Shown here: positions 25,818 through 32,446 of the stretch, in pieces
Layout: each line of letters opens with the position of its first letter
Position numbering within the stretch: the stretch's first letter is position 1
Assembly (NCBI GenBank): GCA_006844605.1
Contig: SPJN01000023.1
Span: 1 to 32,446, forward strand
Length of the DNA: 32,446 nt
DNA from: Hyphomicrobiales bacterium
GTDB taxonomy: Bacteria > Pseudomonadota > Alphaproteobacteria > SPJN01
Direction: 5' to 3'
The notes under the pieces: model-generated
Seen by the model: only the letters and a program-made list of their open reading frames with translations
Database searches by the model: none
Told to the model about the DNA's origin: nothing
Translations under genes and position numbers: made by a program

Positions 25818-26507
25818 TCAGCCCTCAGGCGCGTCAGGCTGCGCCGTTGCTGTTTCGTCCTCGTCAGTAGCGGTTTGCGCCTCCTCAAAGGCGGGGCCGC
25901 CACGGGCGACACCGACCTGTGCGGGGCGCAACAGGCGATCACCGATCATCCAGCCATCGGTCACCACCTGAAAGACGGAGCCATTGGGCTTTGACGGATC
26001 GGGCGCTTCAAACATGGCATTGTGCAGATTGGGGTCGAATTTCTTGCCCATTGCATCAATGCGGGTCAGCTTGTGTTTTTCAAAGGTGCTGACCAATTCG
26101 CGCTGGGTCATTTCAATGCCTTCGATCACGCCTTTGGTGACGTCATCGGCAGCTTCGCGGGCATCGGCGGACACATGCAGCAAGGCGCGGTCAAGATTGT
26201 CAGCCACGGTCAGGACATCGCGGGCAAATTTGGTGATGGCGAATTTTTCCGCATCGACCTTGTCGCGCATGGCGCGGCGGCGGGTGTTTTCCATTTCCGC
26301 GACAAGACGCAGATTCTGGTCCTTCATATCCGCGATGTCGCCCAGCAGTTCTTCCTTTTCCTTCAAAAGCGCGTCAATCGCATCTTCGATGGTCGGTTCT
26401 GCATTGGCGGGATTGTCATCCGGCGCATTTTCGGGCGCAGCCGTCTGTGCCGCTGCGTCGTCCGTTAGGTCTTCAGATTGGGGCTTGTCCTGATTTTGCT
26501 CAGTCAT
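25818..26507 (-). CDS. grpE: Nucleotide exchange factor GrpE
   Basis: Homodimeric exchange factor that releases ADP from DnaK. The 229-residue protein has an acidic, Ala/Asp-rich N-terminus (about 1-40), a long coiled-coil helix (about 42-110, with KEKEELLGDIADMKDQNLRL), and the C-terminal beta domain with KKFDPNLHNAMFE and VVTDGWMIGDRLLRPAQVGVARG, the most conserved part. A Thr/Glu-rich tail follows. It lies 88 bases downstream of hrcA on the same strand. Confidence 0.96.
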   Translation of the reverse strand: MTEQNQDKPQSEDLTDDAAAQTAAPENAPDDNPANAEPTIEDAIDALLKEKEELLGDIADMKDQNLRLVAEMENTRRRAMRDKVDAEKFAITKFARDVLTVADNLDRALLHVSADAREAADDVTKGVIEGIEMTQRELVSTFEKHKLTRIDAMGKKFDPNLHNAMFEAPDPSKPNGSVFQVVTDGWMIGDRLLRPAQVGVARGGPAFEEAQTATDEDETATAQPDAPEG

Positions 26508-26595
26508 GGCTGGGTCCAGTCGGCTTTGATGAAATGTCGTGAGGGGGATATAGGGGTTTTCACAGCCATTGCAAGCGGGGCGCGGGGTCGCGGGG

Positions 26596-27708
26596 CTATT
26601 TCAGCAGCCGTGATATCACCTGCGCCGTATAATCCACCATCGGGATAATCCGGCCATAATTGATGCGGGTCGGTCCGATCACACCAATCATCCCGATGAT
26701 GCGGTCCTGCGCATCCTTATAGGGGGAGACGATGACCGAGGAACCTGAAAGCGAAAAAAGCGGGTTTTCAGCGCCGATAAACATGCGCACCCCATCCCCA
26801 TCGCGGGCAGATTGCAGCAATTCCAGCATTCCCGACTTGGTTTCAAGATCGGCAAATAGTTGACGCACACGCTCCAAATCCTCGGTCGCGGTGACATTAT
26901 CAAGCAAATTGGCGTGGCCGCGCACAATCAACAAGCCATCAGGTGTGTTGCCTTTACGGGCACCGTCATCAACCCAGTCTGCCAAGCCATCCTCAACCAC
27001 CTTGGCGGCCAAGCGGTCCAGTTCGGCCTTTGCGCGCGCCAGTTCATCCGCCAAACGGCTGGAAATTGTGCCCATTGATTGCCCGGCAATCCGTGCGTTC
27101 AAAAAGTTGCTGGCCTGTTGCAGGGCGCTGGGGGGCAGATCAAGCGGGATTTGGATGACTTTGTTTTCTACCCGGCCTGATTGGGTGACGATAACGGCAA
27201 GCGCCTGCCCCGGCCCCAGATGAACAAATTCAATCTGTTTCAACGCCTCGTCATGCAAATGGGCATCATCGGGGGCCACCGCGACAATCCCGGCGCATTG
27301 ACTTAACCCCGACAGAGCCTGTGTGGTTTCGCGCAGCATGTCTTCGGTGCTTTTGGCCTGTTCGGCCCCGGCCAACTGAGCGTCGATCTTGACCCGCTCA
27401 TCCGTGGACAGGTCACCGATTTGCAGTAATCCGTCGACAAACAGGCGCAATCCTTCATGAGTGGGGATGCGGCCTGCGCTTTTGTGGGGGGCGTATAGCA
27501 GCCCGGCATGTTCAAGATCAGCCATCACATTGCGGATGGATGCGGGACTTAACCCCATGCCGTCCAACCGGCTAAGGGTTCGGCTGCCGATGGGGGCACC
27601 GGTATCAAGATAGGCTTCGACAATTTGCTGAAAAATATCCTGATTACGCCGGCCCATATCCACCAGCATACTATTGCCTGACCCCAGCTGATCTTTCCGC
27701 GCGCTCAT
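26596..27708 (-). CDS. hrcA: Heat-inducible transcription repressor HrcA
   Basis: Repressor that binds CIRCE operators, classically of groESL. The N-terminal winged helix has RNQDIFQQIVEAYLDTGAPIGSRTLSR and SPASIRNVMADLEHAGLLYAPHKSAGRIPTHEGLRLFVD, both family hallmarks; the rest is the GAF-like and dimerisation region, ending with VIVSPYKDAQDRIIGMIGVIGPTRINYGRIIPMVDYTA. The ATG at 27708 gives a normal start; a TTG two codons earlier is possible. It starts the hrcA-grpE-dnaK-dnaJ block and is divergent from rph. No CIRCE is seen in this window, so its target genes are probably elsewhere. Confidence 0.96.
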   Translation of the reverse strand: MSARKDQLGSGNSMLVDMGRRNQDIFQQIVEAYLDTGAPIGSRTLSRLDGMGLSPASIRNVMADLEHAGLLYAPHKSAGRIPTHEGLRLFVDGLLQIGDLSTDERVKIDAQLAGAEQAKSTEDMLRETTQALSGLSQCAGIVAVAPDDAHLHDEALKQIEFVHLGPGQALAVIVTQSGRVENKVIQIPLDLPPSALQQASNFLNARIAGQSMGTISSRLADELARAKAELDRLAAKVVEDGLADWVDDGARKGNTPDGLLIVRGHANLLDNVTATEDLERVRQLFADLETKSGMLELLQSARDGDGVRMFIGAENPLFSLSGSSVIVSPYKDAQDRIIGMIGVIGPTRINYGRIIPMVDYTAQVISRLLK

Positions 27709-27804
27709 GCCCAATTAGTTAGGGCTTTAGACGTGTTGAGGCAAGGGGGGACCCGTGATAAGCAAGCGTTAAGATAATTTTGCCTTTTATGGAGTTTCCC
27801 CCCA

Positions 27805-28518
27805 ATGCGTGCAGATAACCGGGCTAATGACGCCCTGCGTCCGATTTCAATCGAAATGAATGTGAACCGCTATGCCGAAGGGTCTTGCTTGATCAAGGCG
27901 GGGAATACCCATGTGCTATGCACCGCATCCCTTGAAGAACGCGTGCCGCCGTGGATGCGCGGGTCCAACGAAGGCTGGGTGACGGCTGAATATGCCATGC
28001 TGCCGCGTGCAACCCATGATCGTGGCCGCCGTGAGCGTAAGGGTGCGTCTGGCCGGACGCAGGAAATTCAACGCTTGATTGGCCGTTCTTTGCGCGCGGT
28101 TGTGGATATGAAGGGGCTGGGCGAACGCCAGATCAGCCTTGATTGTGATGTGTTGCAGGCCGATGGCGGCACACGCACAGCATCCATCACCGGGGCCTAT
28201 GTTGCCCTGTATGATTGCCTGCGCTTTATGAAAGAACAGGGCATGATCGACACGATCCCGCTGAAAACCGAAGTTGCGGCGATTTCGGTCGGGTTGCATC
28301 AGGGTGAAGCCAAGCTCGACCTTGATTACAGCGAAGATTCCAGCGCCGAAGCGGATGCCAATTTTGTGCTGACCGGCAATGGCGGCATTGTTGAAATTCA
28401 GGGCACTGCCGAACAGGACCCGTTCAGCGAAGAACAGTTCGGCGATCTGTTGCGTTACGCCAAAAAGGGCGTGGCCGAATTGGTTGCCATTCAACGCCAA
28501 GTGCTGGGGCTGTCATAG
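27805..28518 (+). CDS. rph: Ribonuclease PH
   Basis: Phosphorolytic 3'-5' exoribonuclease that trims tRNA 3' ends. The 237-residue protein shows [31 protein letters not shown], the [15 protein letters not shown] region, [26 protein letters not shown], and [23 protein letters not shown], together the RNase PH fold with its phosphate-binding Arg and Thr residues. It starts shortly after a GGAG site and ends directly against rdgB with no gap. Confidence 0.97.
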   Translation: MRADNRANDALRPISIEMNVNRYAEGSCLIKAGNTHVLCTASLEERVPPWMRGSNEGWVTAEYAMLPRATHDRGRRERKGASGRTQEIQRLIGRSLRAVVDMKGLGERQISLDCDVLQADGGTRTASITGAYVALYDCLRFMKEQGMIDTIPLKTEVAAISVGLHQGEAKLDLDYSEDSSAEADANFVLTGNGGIVEIQGTAEQDPFSEEQFGDLLRYAKKGVAELVAIQRQVLGLS

Positions 28519-29148
28519 ATGACCCGCAAACTGACCCCGCAATTGTCCGAAGGGGCCGAGCTGGTTGTCGCGTCGCATAATCCGGGCAAGGTGCGGGAGA
28601 TCAATGACCTGATCAAACCGTTCGGCTTTGCCGCCATCAGCGTTGGTGAGTTGGGCCTGCCTGAACCTGTTGAAGATGGCGACACGTTTGGGGCCAATGC
28701 AGAGATTAAGGCACTGGCGGCGGCAACGGCATCGGGCAAGCCTGCCTTGGCCGATGACAGTGGGCTGTGCGTTTCTGCGCTTGATGATGCGCCGGGCATT
28801 TATTCGGCCCGTTGGGCAGGCGACGCCAAGGACTTCACCATTGCGATGGACAAGGTGGAAACCGCGCTGAAAGACACGGTAATCAGGGGCGAGGTGAATG
28901 ACGCTGCGCATTTTATGTGCGCGCTTTGTTTGGCCTGGCCTGACGGTCATACCGAAACATTTGAAGGCCGCGTTGATGGCCGCCTGACCTTTCCGCCACG
29001 TGGTGATCAGGGCTTTGGCTATGACCCGATCTTTATCGCCGATGGGGAAAGCATCACCTTTGGCGAGATGGACCCCGACAAAAAACATGGGATGAGCCAT
29101 CGGGCACGCGCCTTTGCCAAGCTGGTCAAGGCAGTGTTTGAAGCGTGA
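28519..29148 (+). CDS. rdgB: Non-canonical purine NTP pyrophosphatase (RdgB/HAM1)
   Basis: Removes dITP, dXTP and similar bases from the nucleotide pool. The 209-residue protein has the N-terminal nucleotide motif [49 protein letters not shown] and [14 protein letters not shown], all conserved in the family, with Asp residues of ADDSG binding Mg. The ATG follows the rph stop immediately. The stop overlaps the hemW GTG start (GTGA). Confidence 0.97.
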   Translation: MTRKLTPQLSEGAELVVASHNPGKVREINDLIKPFGFAAISVGELGLPEPVEDGDTFGANAEIKALAAATASGKPALADDSGLCVSALDDAPGIYSARWAGDAKDFTIAMDKVETALKDTVIRGEVNDAAHFMCALCLAWPDGHTETFEGRVDGRLTFPPRGDQGFGYDPIFIADGESITFGEMDPDKKHGMSHRARAFAKLVKAVFEA

Positions 29149-30290
29149 GCGCGCCGGGGGCAGATCTTTTTGGCCTTTATGTGCATTGGCCATTTTGCCT
29201 GAAGAAATGCCCCTATTGTGATTTCAACTCCCATGTGCGCGCGGCGGTGGACCATGATGTGTGGGCCGCTGCACTGGTGCAGGAATTGGCACATCTTGCT
29301 GCGCGTACGGATCGGGGGCCGCTCACCTCAATCTTTTTTGGTGGCGGCACGCCCAGCCTGATGGACCCCAAAACCGTAGGGGCTGTTATTGACCGCGCGC
29401 AAAGTCTGTTCACATTCGCAGACGACATCGAAATTACGCTGGAGGCAAATCCCACCAGCGCCGATCAGGCCCGCTTTACCGGGTATCGGGCAGCGGGGGT
29501 TAATCGCGTGTCATTGGGTGTGCAAAGCCTGCGGGATGAGGCATTGCAGTTTTTGGGCCGTCAGCATTCTGTGGCCGAGGCGATGGCCGCGCTCACCATG
29601 GCGCAATCAACATTCGATCGTGTGTCGTTTGATTTGATTTATGCCCGGCCCGACCAAACGGTGGGTGAGTGGCAGGCGGAACTGGCCGAAGGGGTGGCGC
29701 TCGGTACTGATCATATGTCGGTCTATCAACTAACGATTGAGCCTGAGACAGAGTTCGGCAAACTTTATCAGATGGGCCGCCTCACACCGCTGGATGATGA
29801 CCCGGCAGCGGACCTGTATGAGGTCACGCAGGGGATGATGGATGATGCGGGCATGGCTGCCTATGAAACATCCAATCATGCGCGCGGCGTGCAAAACCGG
29901 GCGCGGCACAATCTAACCTATTGGCAGGCTGCGCCCTATCTGGGTGTTGGGCCCGGCGCGCATGGCCGGGTGCTGGTGAACGGACAAAAGCACGCCACCA
30001 TTGCGGCCCGCACCCCCGAAGACTGGTTGCGCCGCGTGACGGACCAAGGCCACGGTTTTATCGATTGGCAATCACTAACCGAACAGGAACAGGCGGAGGA
30101 GGCGCTGTTGATGGGTCTGCGCCTGACCGACGGTGTGTTGTTGGATCGGGTGCGCCCGGCGCTTGACCCCGCCGCGCTTGAACGGTTGATCGATGACGGC
30201 TTTGTCGAGGTTGATGACACAACCCTAAAAGCAACAAAAAAGGGCCACCCGGTTTTGAATGCGGTGCTGGGGGCACTGGTGGCAGGGTGA
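29145..30290 (+). CDS. hemW: HemW-like radical SAM protein (heme chaperone type)
   Basis: Radical SAM enzyme of the HemN-like group. The cluster motif is [12 protein letters not shown] with Cys18, Cys22 and Cys25, followed by [26 protein letters not shown] and the HNLTYW segment that marks HemW rather than true HemN. HemW family members bind heme and are thought to deliver it to proteins; coproporphyrinogen oxidase activity should not be assumed. The start is GTG at 29145, overlapping rdgB by four bases. The 381-residue length is normal. It is the last recognisable housekeeping gene of the window. Confidence 0.95.
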   Translation: MSAPGADLFGLYVHWPFCLKKCPYCDFNSHVRAAVDHDVWAAALVQELAHLAARTDRGPLTSIFFGGGTPSLMDPKTVGAVIDRAQSLFTFADDIEITLEANPTSADQARFTGYRAAGVNRVSLGVQSLRDEALQFLGRQHSVAEAMAALTMAQSTFDRVSFDLIYARPDQTVGEWQAELAEGVALGTDHMSVYQLTIEPETEFGKLYQMGRLTPLDDDPAADLYEVTQGMMDDAGMAAYETSNHARGVQNRARHNLTYWQAAPYLGVGPGAHGRVLVNGQKHATIAARTPEDWLRRVTDQGHGFIDWQSLTEQEQAEEALLMGLRLTDGVLLDRVRPALDPAALERLIDDGFVEVDDTTLKATKKGHPVLNAVLGALVAG

Positions 30291-30299
30291 TCTTTTTGC

Positions 30300-30327
30300 T
30301 TGACATTTGTAGTATTTTATGCATCAT
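30300..30327 (+). promoter_or_regulatory. Promoter candidate for the toxin-like ORF
   Basis: A perfect -35 box TTGACA (30300-30305) is followed by an AT-rich spacer and CATCAT (30322-30327, 16-base spacing) as a weak -10. It lies 53 bases before the GTG at 30358 and just after hemW, so the accessory genes may have their own transcript. Confidence 0.45.
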
Positions 30328-30357
30328 TCATGAAACTGTGCCACCAGAAATGATGCG

Positions 30358-31080
30358 GTGATTGGCAAGACCTTCTGGCCGACCTCAACGGGCAAAGACA
30401 CACTCACGCGCGCCAACCACGTGCAGGCACGGGAGCAGGCGGCAACCCGCCGCCGCGCCGCACGACATGGTCCCGCGCGCGAGGCGCAAAATGCTGAACG
30501 CAGGAGAACAGCGCCAGAAACTGGCACGCTCGGCCCCCAAACCCGTGCTGACCGATTGCAAGCCCGTGTCGATCGGGCGAGCCCGCCGAAAATTAATCGC
30601 GAGCCGGGAAAATTCTACATAACAGGACATCGTGTAGGAGGTGCTGGGCCGTATCATACCGCGATTGAGTATACGCCTGACACCGGCGAACCAAGCACAT
30701 TCAGCGCCGCGCCAGATCTAAACAAAGGAGAAGATTATGAAAATGGCACTTTGGAAAAGAAAGGCATTTTAGGAAATTTGCAAAGCAACATTGGACGTGA
30801 GGAAGATAGCCCGGAAATCAACAAAATTCTGGGAACGGTTCAGTTGCCGGAGGGAATAAATGCTGAAGAGTATTTACAAAACTTGAGGCAGGCAGATGAA
30901 GCCTATTGTGATTGCGTGGATTATGATTTTTTCCCTGAGTTTGGTGACAGTCACAATTCAAACAGCTATATACGAGGCATACTTGAAGCCACTGGTGCGA
31001 AAGCTAATATAGACTGGGACGGCTTTGTAGGCGGGCGGCGACCTGTTCCACCGGAATATTTCAAAAGGCAGAAACAATGA
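30358..31080 (+). CDS. Chimeric protein with a toxin-tip-like C-terminal domain
   Basis: A 240-residue protein I do not recognise as a whole. Residues 1-78 are basic, Arg/Ala-rich, GC-rich at DNA level and look like a linker or remnant of a longer carrier. Residues 79-240 are AT-richer and form a compact domain with GPYHTAIEYTP (His100), a conserved-looking EEYLQNLRQADEAY helix, and NSNSYIRGILEATG (200-213), ending with PVPPEYF. His followed by an N-[CS]-x-x-[FY] helix start resembles permuted papain/NlpC-like domains found as tips of polymorphic toxins, but the usual Cys is Ser here; Cys184 and Cys186 lie just before. The GTG start is uncertain because an in-frame stop lies at 30331. The stop overlaps the next gene (ATGA). 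Function is inferred, not shown. Confidence 0.6.
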   Translation: MIGKTFWPTSTGKDTLTRANHVQAREQAATRRRAARHGPAREAQNAERRRTAPETGTLGPQTRADRLQARVDRASPPKINREPGKFYITGHRVGGAGPYHTAIEYTPDTGEPSTFSAAPDLNKGEDYENGTLEKKGILGNLQSNIGREEDSPEINKILGTVQLPEGINAEEYLQNLRQADEAYCDCVDYDFFPEFGDSHNSNSYIRGILEATGAKANIDWDGFVGGRRPVPPEYFKRQKQ

Positions 31081-31610
31081 ACAAGATATCGATGTTGATT
31101 GGGCTTTTACTTCTGCTTTTTATCGGCCTTGCCTTAGGGCGCGTGGTTAGTTTTCCAGACTACTACTATCTTTCGTTCGAGAACGGTGAAGACATAGAGG
31201 TTCTGGAACGTCGGATACCAATTGAAAATGGATATTCGATGGTGCCGATACCCTATCAATTTCAACTCAAGCGACCAAATTACACACTATCAATGAAACT
31301 TGGATCGCATCGCTATCTGCCTACTGTTTTAATCGATGCAGTTGGAGTGGATGGGCGACGGCTTGTTGTGGAGGGGAAAGATAATAGTCGATGTACCGAT
31401 TTCACCTTACTCACCTACAACAAATTATTGGAATTTAAGTGGTCTTGGCCAAGAAGTAGCAGACATATAGAATGTAATGCTCAAAAAACCTCCGATCTTA
31501 GGGGCACAATGGAACTAACACTGCGCGATGAAAACGGTGCTGTTTATGAAGAATCGCTGCAATTCAGTTTGAAGAGGAATGGCAATTTTGTCTCGATAGA
31601 TACGCTGTGA
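31077..31610 (+). CDS. Membrane-anchored protein of unknown function (possible immunity protein)
   Basis: A 177-residue protein not recognised as a known family. It starts with a positively flanked hydrophobic segment at about 5-22 (MLIGLLLLLFIGLALG), a signal anchor or uncleaved signal; no lipobox Cys follows. The rest is beta-rich and polar, with two cysteines (Cys106 and Cys134) that could form a periplasmic disulfide. Its ATG overlaps the stop of the toxin-like ORF by four bases, an arrangement common for toxin and immunity gene pairs. AT-rich codon use matches the toxin-like 3' end and not the housekeeping genes. An immunity role is inference from position only. Confidence 0.6.
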   Translation: MNKISMLIGLLLLLFIGLALGRVVSFPDYYYLSFENGEDIEVLERRIPIENGYSMVPIPYQFQLKRPNYTLSMKLGSHRYLPTVLIDAVGVDGRRLVVEGKDNSRCTDFTLLTYNKLLEFKWSWPRSSRHIECNAQKTSDLRGTMELTLRDENGAVYEESLQFSLKRNGNFVSIDTL

Positions 31611-31731
31611 TGTAACTTCCTAAGCCAACACGTCTGTCATTGTCTGGGGTCTGGTGGAAAAGGCGTAAGCCACAATTCTGTCCCGTTTAGATTGCATCTC
31701 TTGAAGAAAAAAATTGGGAATTCCAATCCAG

Positions 31732-32292
31732 ATGATCAAAAAAATCTTCAAGATGGTTCTGTTGCTGGACCTGATTGCGGTCATAAGCTGCGGCTTGATC
31801 TATGTGTCACCCAGCATGCAACGCTGTCATGAAGCTCCGTTGGCAATGGGACTTCACGTAACGTGGTTTGGTCCAACCTTGCAGTTCAATCATGGTTTTC
31901 ATGAGATCATCAGTAATGTTGATGGCGACGAGCCTTGGGAGGATTCTTGGGTTAAAGGTACGGTTCAATACAAATCAATCACCGCCTACGGCATAACCGA
32001 TTATCAGGATGGGGTGTTCTTCAAGGCGCTTGATTGGAATGGTCGGGAAAGGACGTTTTTGCTTCAGGACTATCCATATGAAGACGACACAGGTTATGGG
32101 ATGGAGATTGTAGAACAAACCGGTTCTGTGCCCGTTGATGTATGGGCAAAAGTTGACAAGCGCACCTGCCTGATCGGCATTTTTCCTGCTGTGCCAATTC
32201 TGGTCGCCGGTATCACCCTTATGCTTCTGATGATCCTGACCCTTTGGTTTATCGGCACAATACCCAGCCGCATCCGTCGTCGGTTAAAGTGA
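31732..32292 (+). CDS. Two-helix membrane protein of unknown function (first tandem copy)
   Basis: A 186-residue protein with a membrane helix near residues 8-26 (MVLLLDLIAVISCGLIYV) and a second at about 148-172 (IGIFPAVPILVAGITLMLLMILTLWF), then a basic tail RIRRRLK. The middle region (~27-145) is acidic and aromatic and probably faces the periplasm; the Cys pair at 32 and 147 is notable. A TTG six codons earlier (31714), preceded by GAAGAAA, is an alternative start. No family is recognised. A second copy of its start region begins 624 bases later, so the gene is tandemly duplicated. Confidence 0.65.
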   Translation: MIKKIFKMVLLLDLIAVISCGLIYVSPSMQRCHEAPLAMGLHVTWFGPTLQFNHGFHEIISNVDGDEPWEDSWVKGTVQYKSITAYGITDYQDGVFFKALDWNGRERTFLLQDYPYEDDTGYGMEIVEQTGSVPVDVWAKVDKRTCLIGIFPAVPILVAGITLMLLMILTLWFIGTIPSRIRRRLK

Positions 32293-32355
32293 TGTGAAAT
32301 TTCCTTCCGTTTAGATTGTATCTCTTGAAGAAAAAAATTGGGAATTCCAATCCAG

Positions 32356-32446
32356 ATGATCAAAAAAATCTTCAAGATGGTTCTGTTGCTGGACCTGATC
32401 GCGGTCATAAGCTGCGGCTTGATCTATGTGTCACCCAGCATGCAAC
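32356..32446 (+). CDS. Second tandem copy of the two-helix membrane protein (5' part only)
   Basis: The frame from the ATG at 32356 encodes the same first 30 residues as the copy at 31732, including the whole first membrane helix, and continues past the window end. Nothing downstream can be seen, so it is unknown whether the copies differ in the middle domain, which would be the part expected to vary if they are immunity paralogs. Confidence 0.75.
   Translation, partial: MIKKIFKMVLLLDLIAVISCGLIYVSPSMQ

Larger units (their letters stand above)
31683..32446 (+). repeat. Tandem duplication with 624-bp period
   Basis: Bases 31683-31822 match 32307-32446 with two differences (31695 C/T and 31776 T/C), and the match runs to the window edge. 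It covers about 50 bases of leader plus the start of the coding region. Only 46 bases separate the first copy's stop from the alternative TTG start of the second. The near identity points to a recent duplication or ongoing gene conversion. Confidence 0.95.

Noticed and set aside
27715-27804. Possible sigma-70 promoter TTGAGG with TAAGCA for rph
   Set aside because: The -10 match is poor and other equally weak combinations exist in the same gap.
1-32446. CRISPR arrays, tRNA or rRNA genes, intact insertion sequences
   Set aside because: No regularly spaced repeat array, no tRNA-like cloverleaf with a TTCGA arm noticed in the gaps, and no transposase family in any frame.

Overview
The window is one continuous stretch of an alphaproteobacterial chromosome. 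The evidence is the mix and order of genes: PPDK regulator, maf, aroE, coaE, dnaQ, secB and fxsA, Tim44-like, mltA and smr, the hslVU and his blocks, and hrcA-grpE-dnaK-dnaJ next to rph-rdgB-hemW. SecB and a Tim44-domain protein sharing one neighbourhood is typical of Alphaproteobacteria. Moderate GC and marine-type housekeeping genes would fit a Rhodospirillales or SAR116-like bacterium, but the genus cannot be fixed from sequence alone. I saw no rRNA, tRNA, CRISPR array or intact insertion sequence.

Layout. 1-3615 (+): the 3' part of a pyruvate phosphate dikinase regulator, then maf, aroE, coaE and dnaQ, tightly packed. 3694-4994 (-): secB and fxsA. 5140-7978 (+): Tim44-like protein, mltA, smr and a small HTH regulator. 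8136-10048 (-): hslV-hslU protease. 10185-14145 (+): hisB-hisH-hisA-hisF, an inserted short-chain dehydrogenase, then hisE. 14192-15190 (-): adenosine kinase-like sugar kinase. 15346-19003: EI24-like membrane protein, lipoprotein, nth and GFA protein (-), DUF2244 protein, and an Ada/Ogt-type methyltransferase. 19052-22198 (-): GH172/DUF2961 protein, dapB, and a metal-dependent hydrolase-like protein. 22327-27708 (-): hrcA-grpE-dnaK-dnaJ chaperone block. 27805-30290 (+): rph-rdgB-hemW.

The last 2.1 kb (30300-32446) is different: AT-richer, with no recognisable housekeeping gene. It holds a chimeric toxin-like ORF, an overlapping membrane-anchored protein, and a second membrane protein whose gene is repeated in tandem with a 624-bp period; the second copy runs off the window. 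The layout resembles an orphan toxin tip with downstream immunity-type genes. This is inference and is the best candidate for an undescribed system here.

A second theme is partial duplication of gene ends. The first ~43 bp of coaE are repeated 116 bp upstream, making a 38-codon mini-ORF whose stop overlaps the coaE start. The last ~70 bp of the HTH gene are repeated 130 bp downstream, and one of the differences between the copies is a synonymous Leu codon. Both resemble scars of small elements or illegitimate recombination that rebuilt a gene end.

Protein quality control (hslVU, grpE, dnaK, dnaJ, HrcA) dominates the middle and right of the window. The regions upstream of hslV and dnaK carry heat-shock sigma-32-like promoter candidates.
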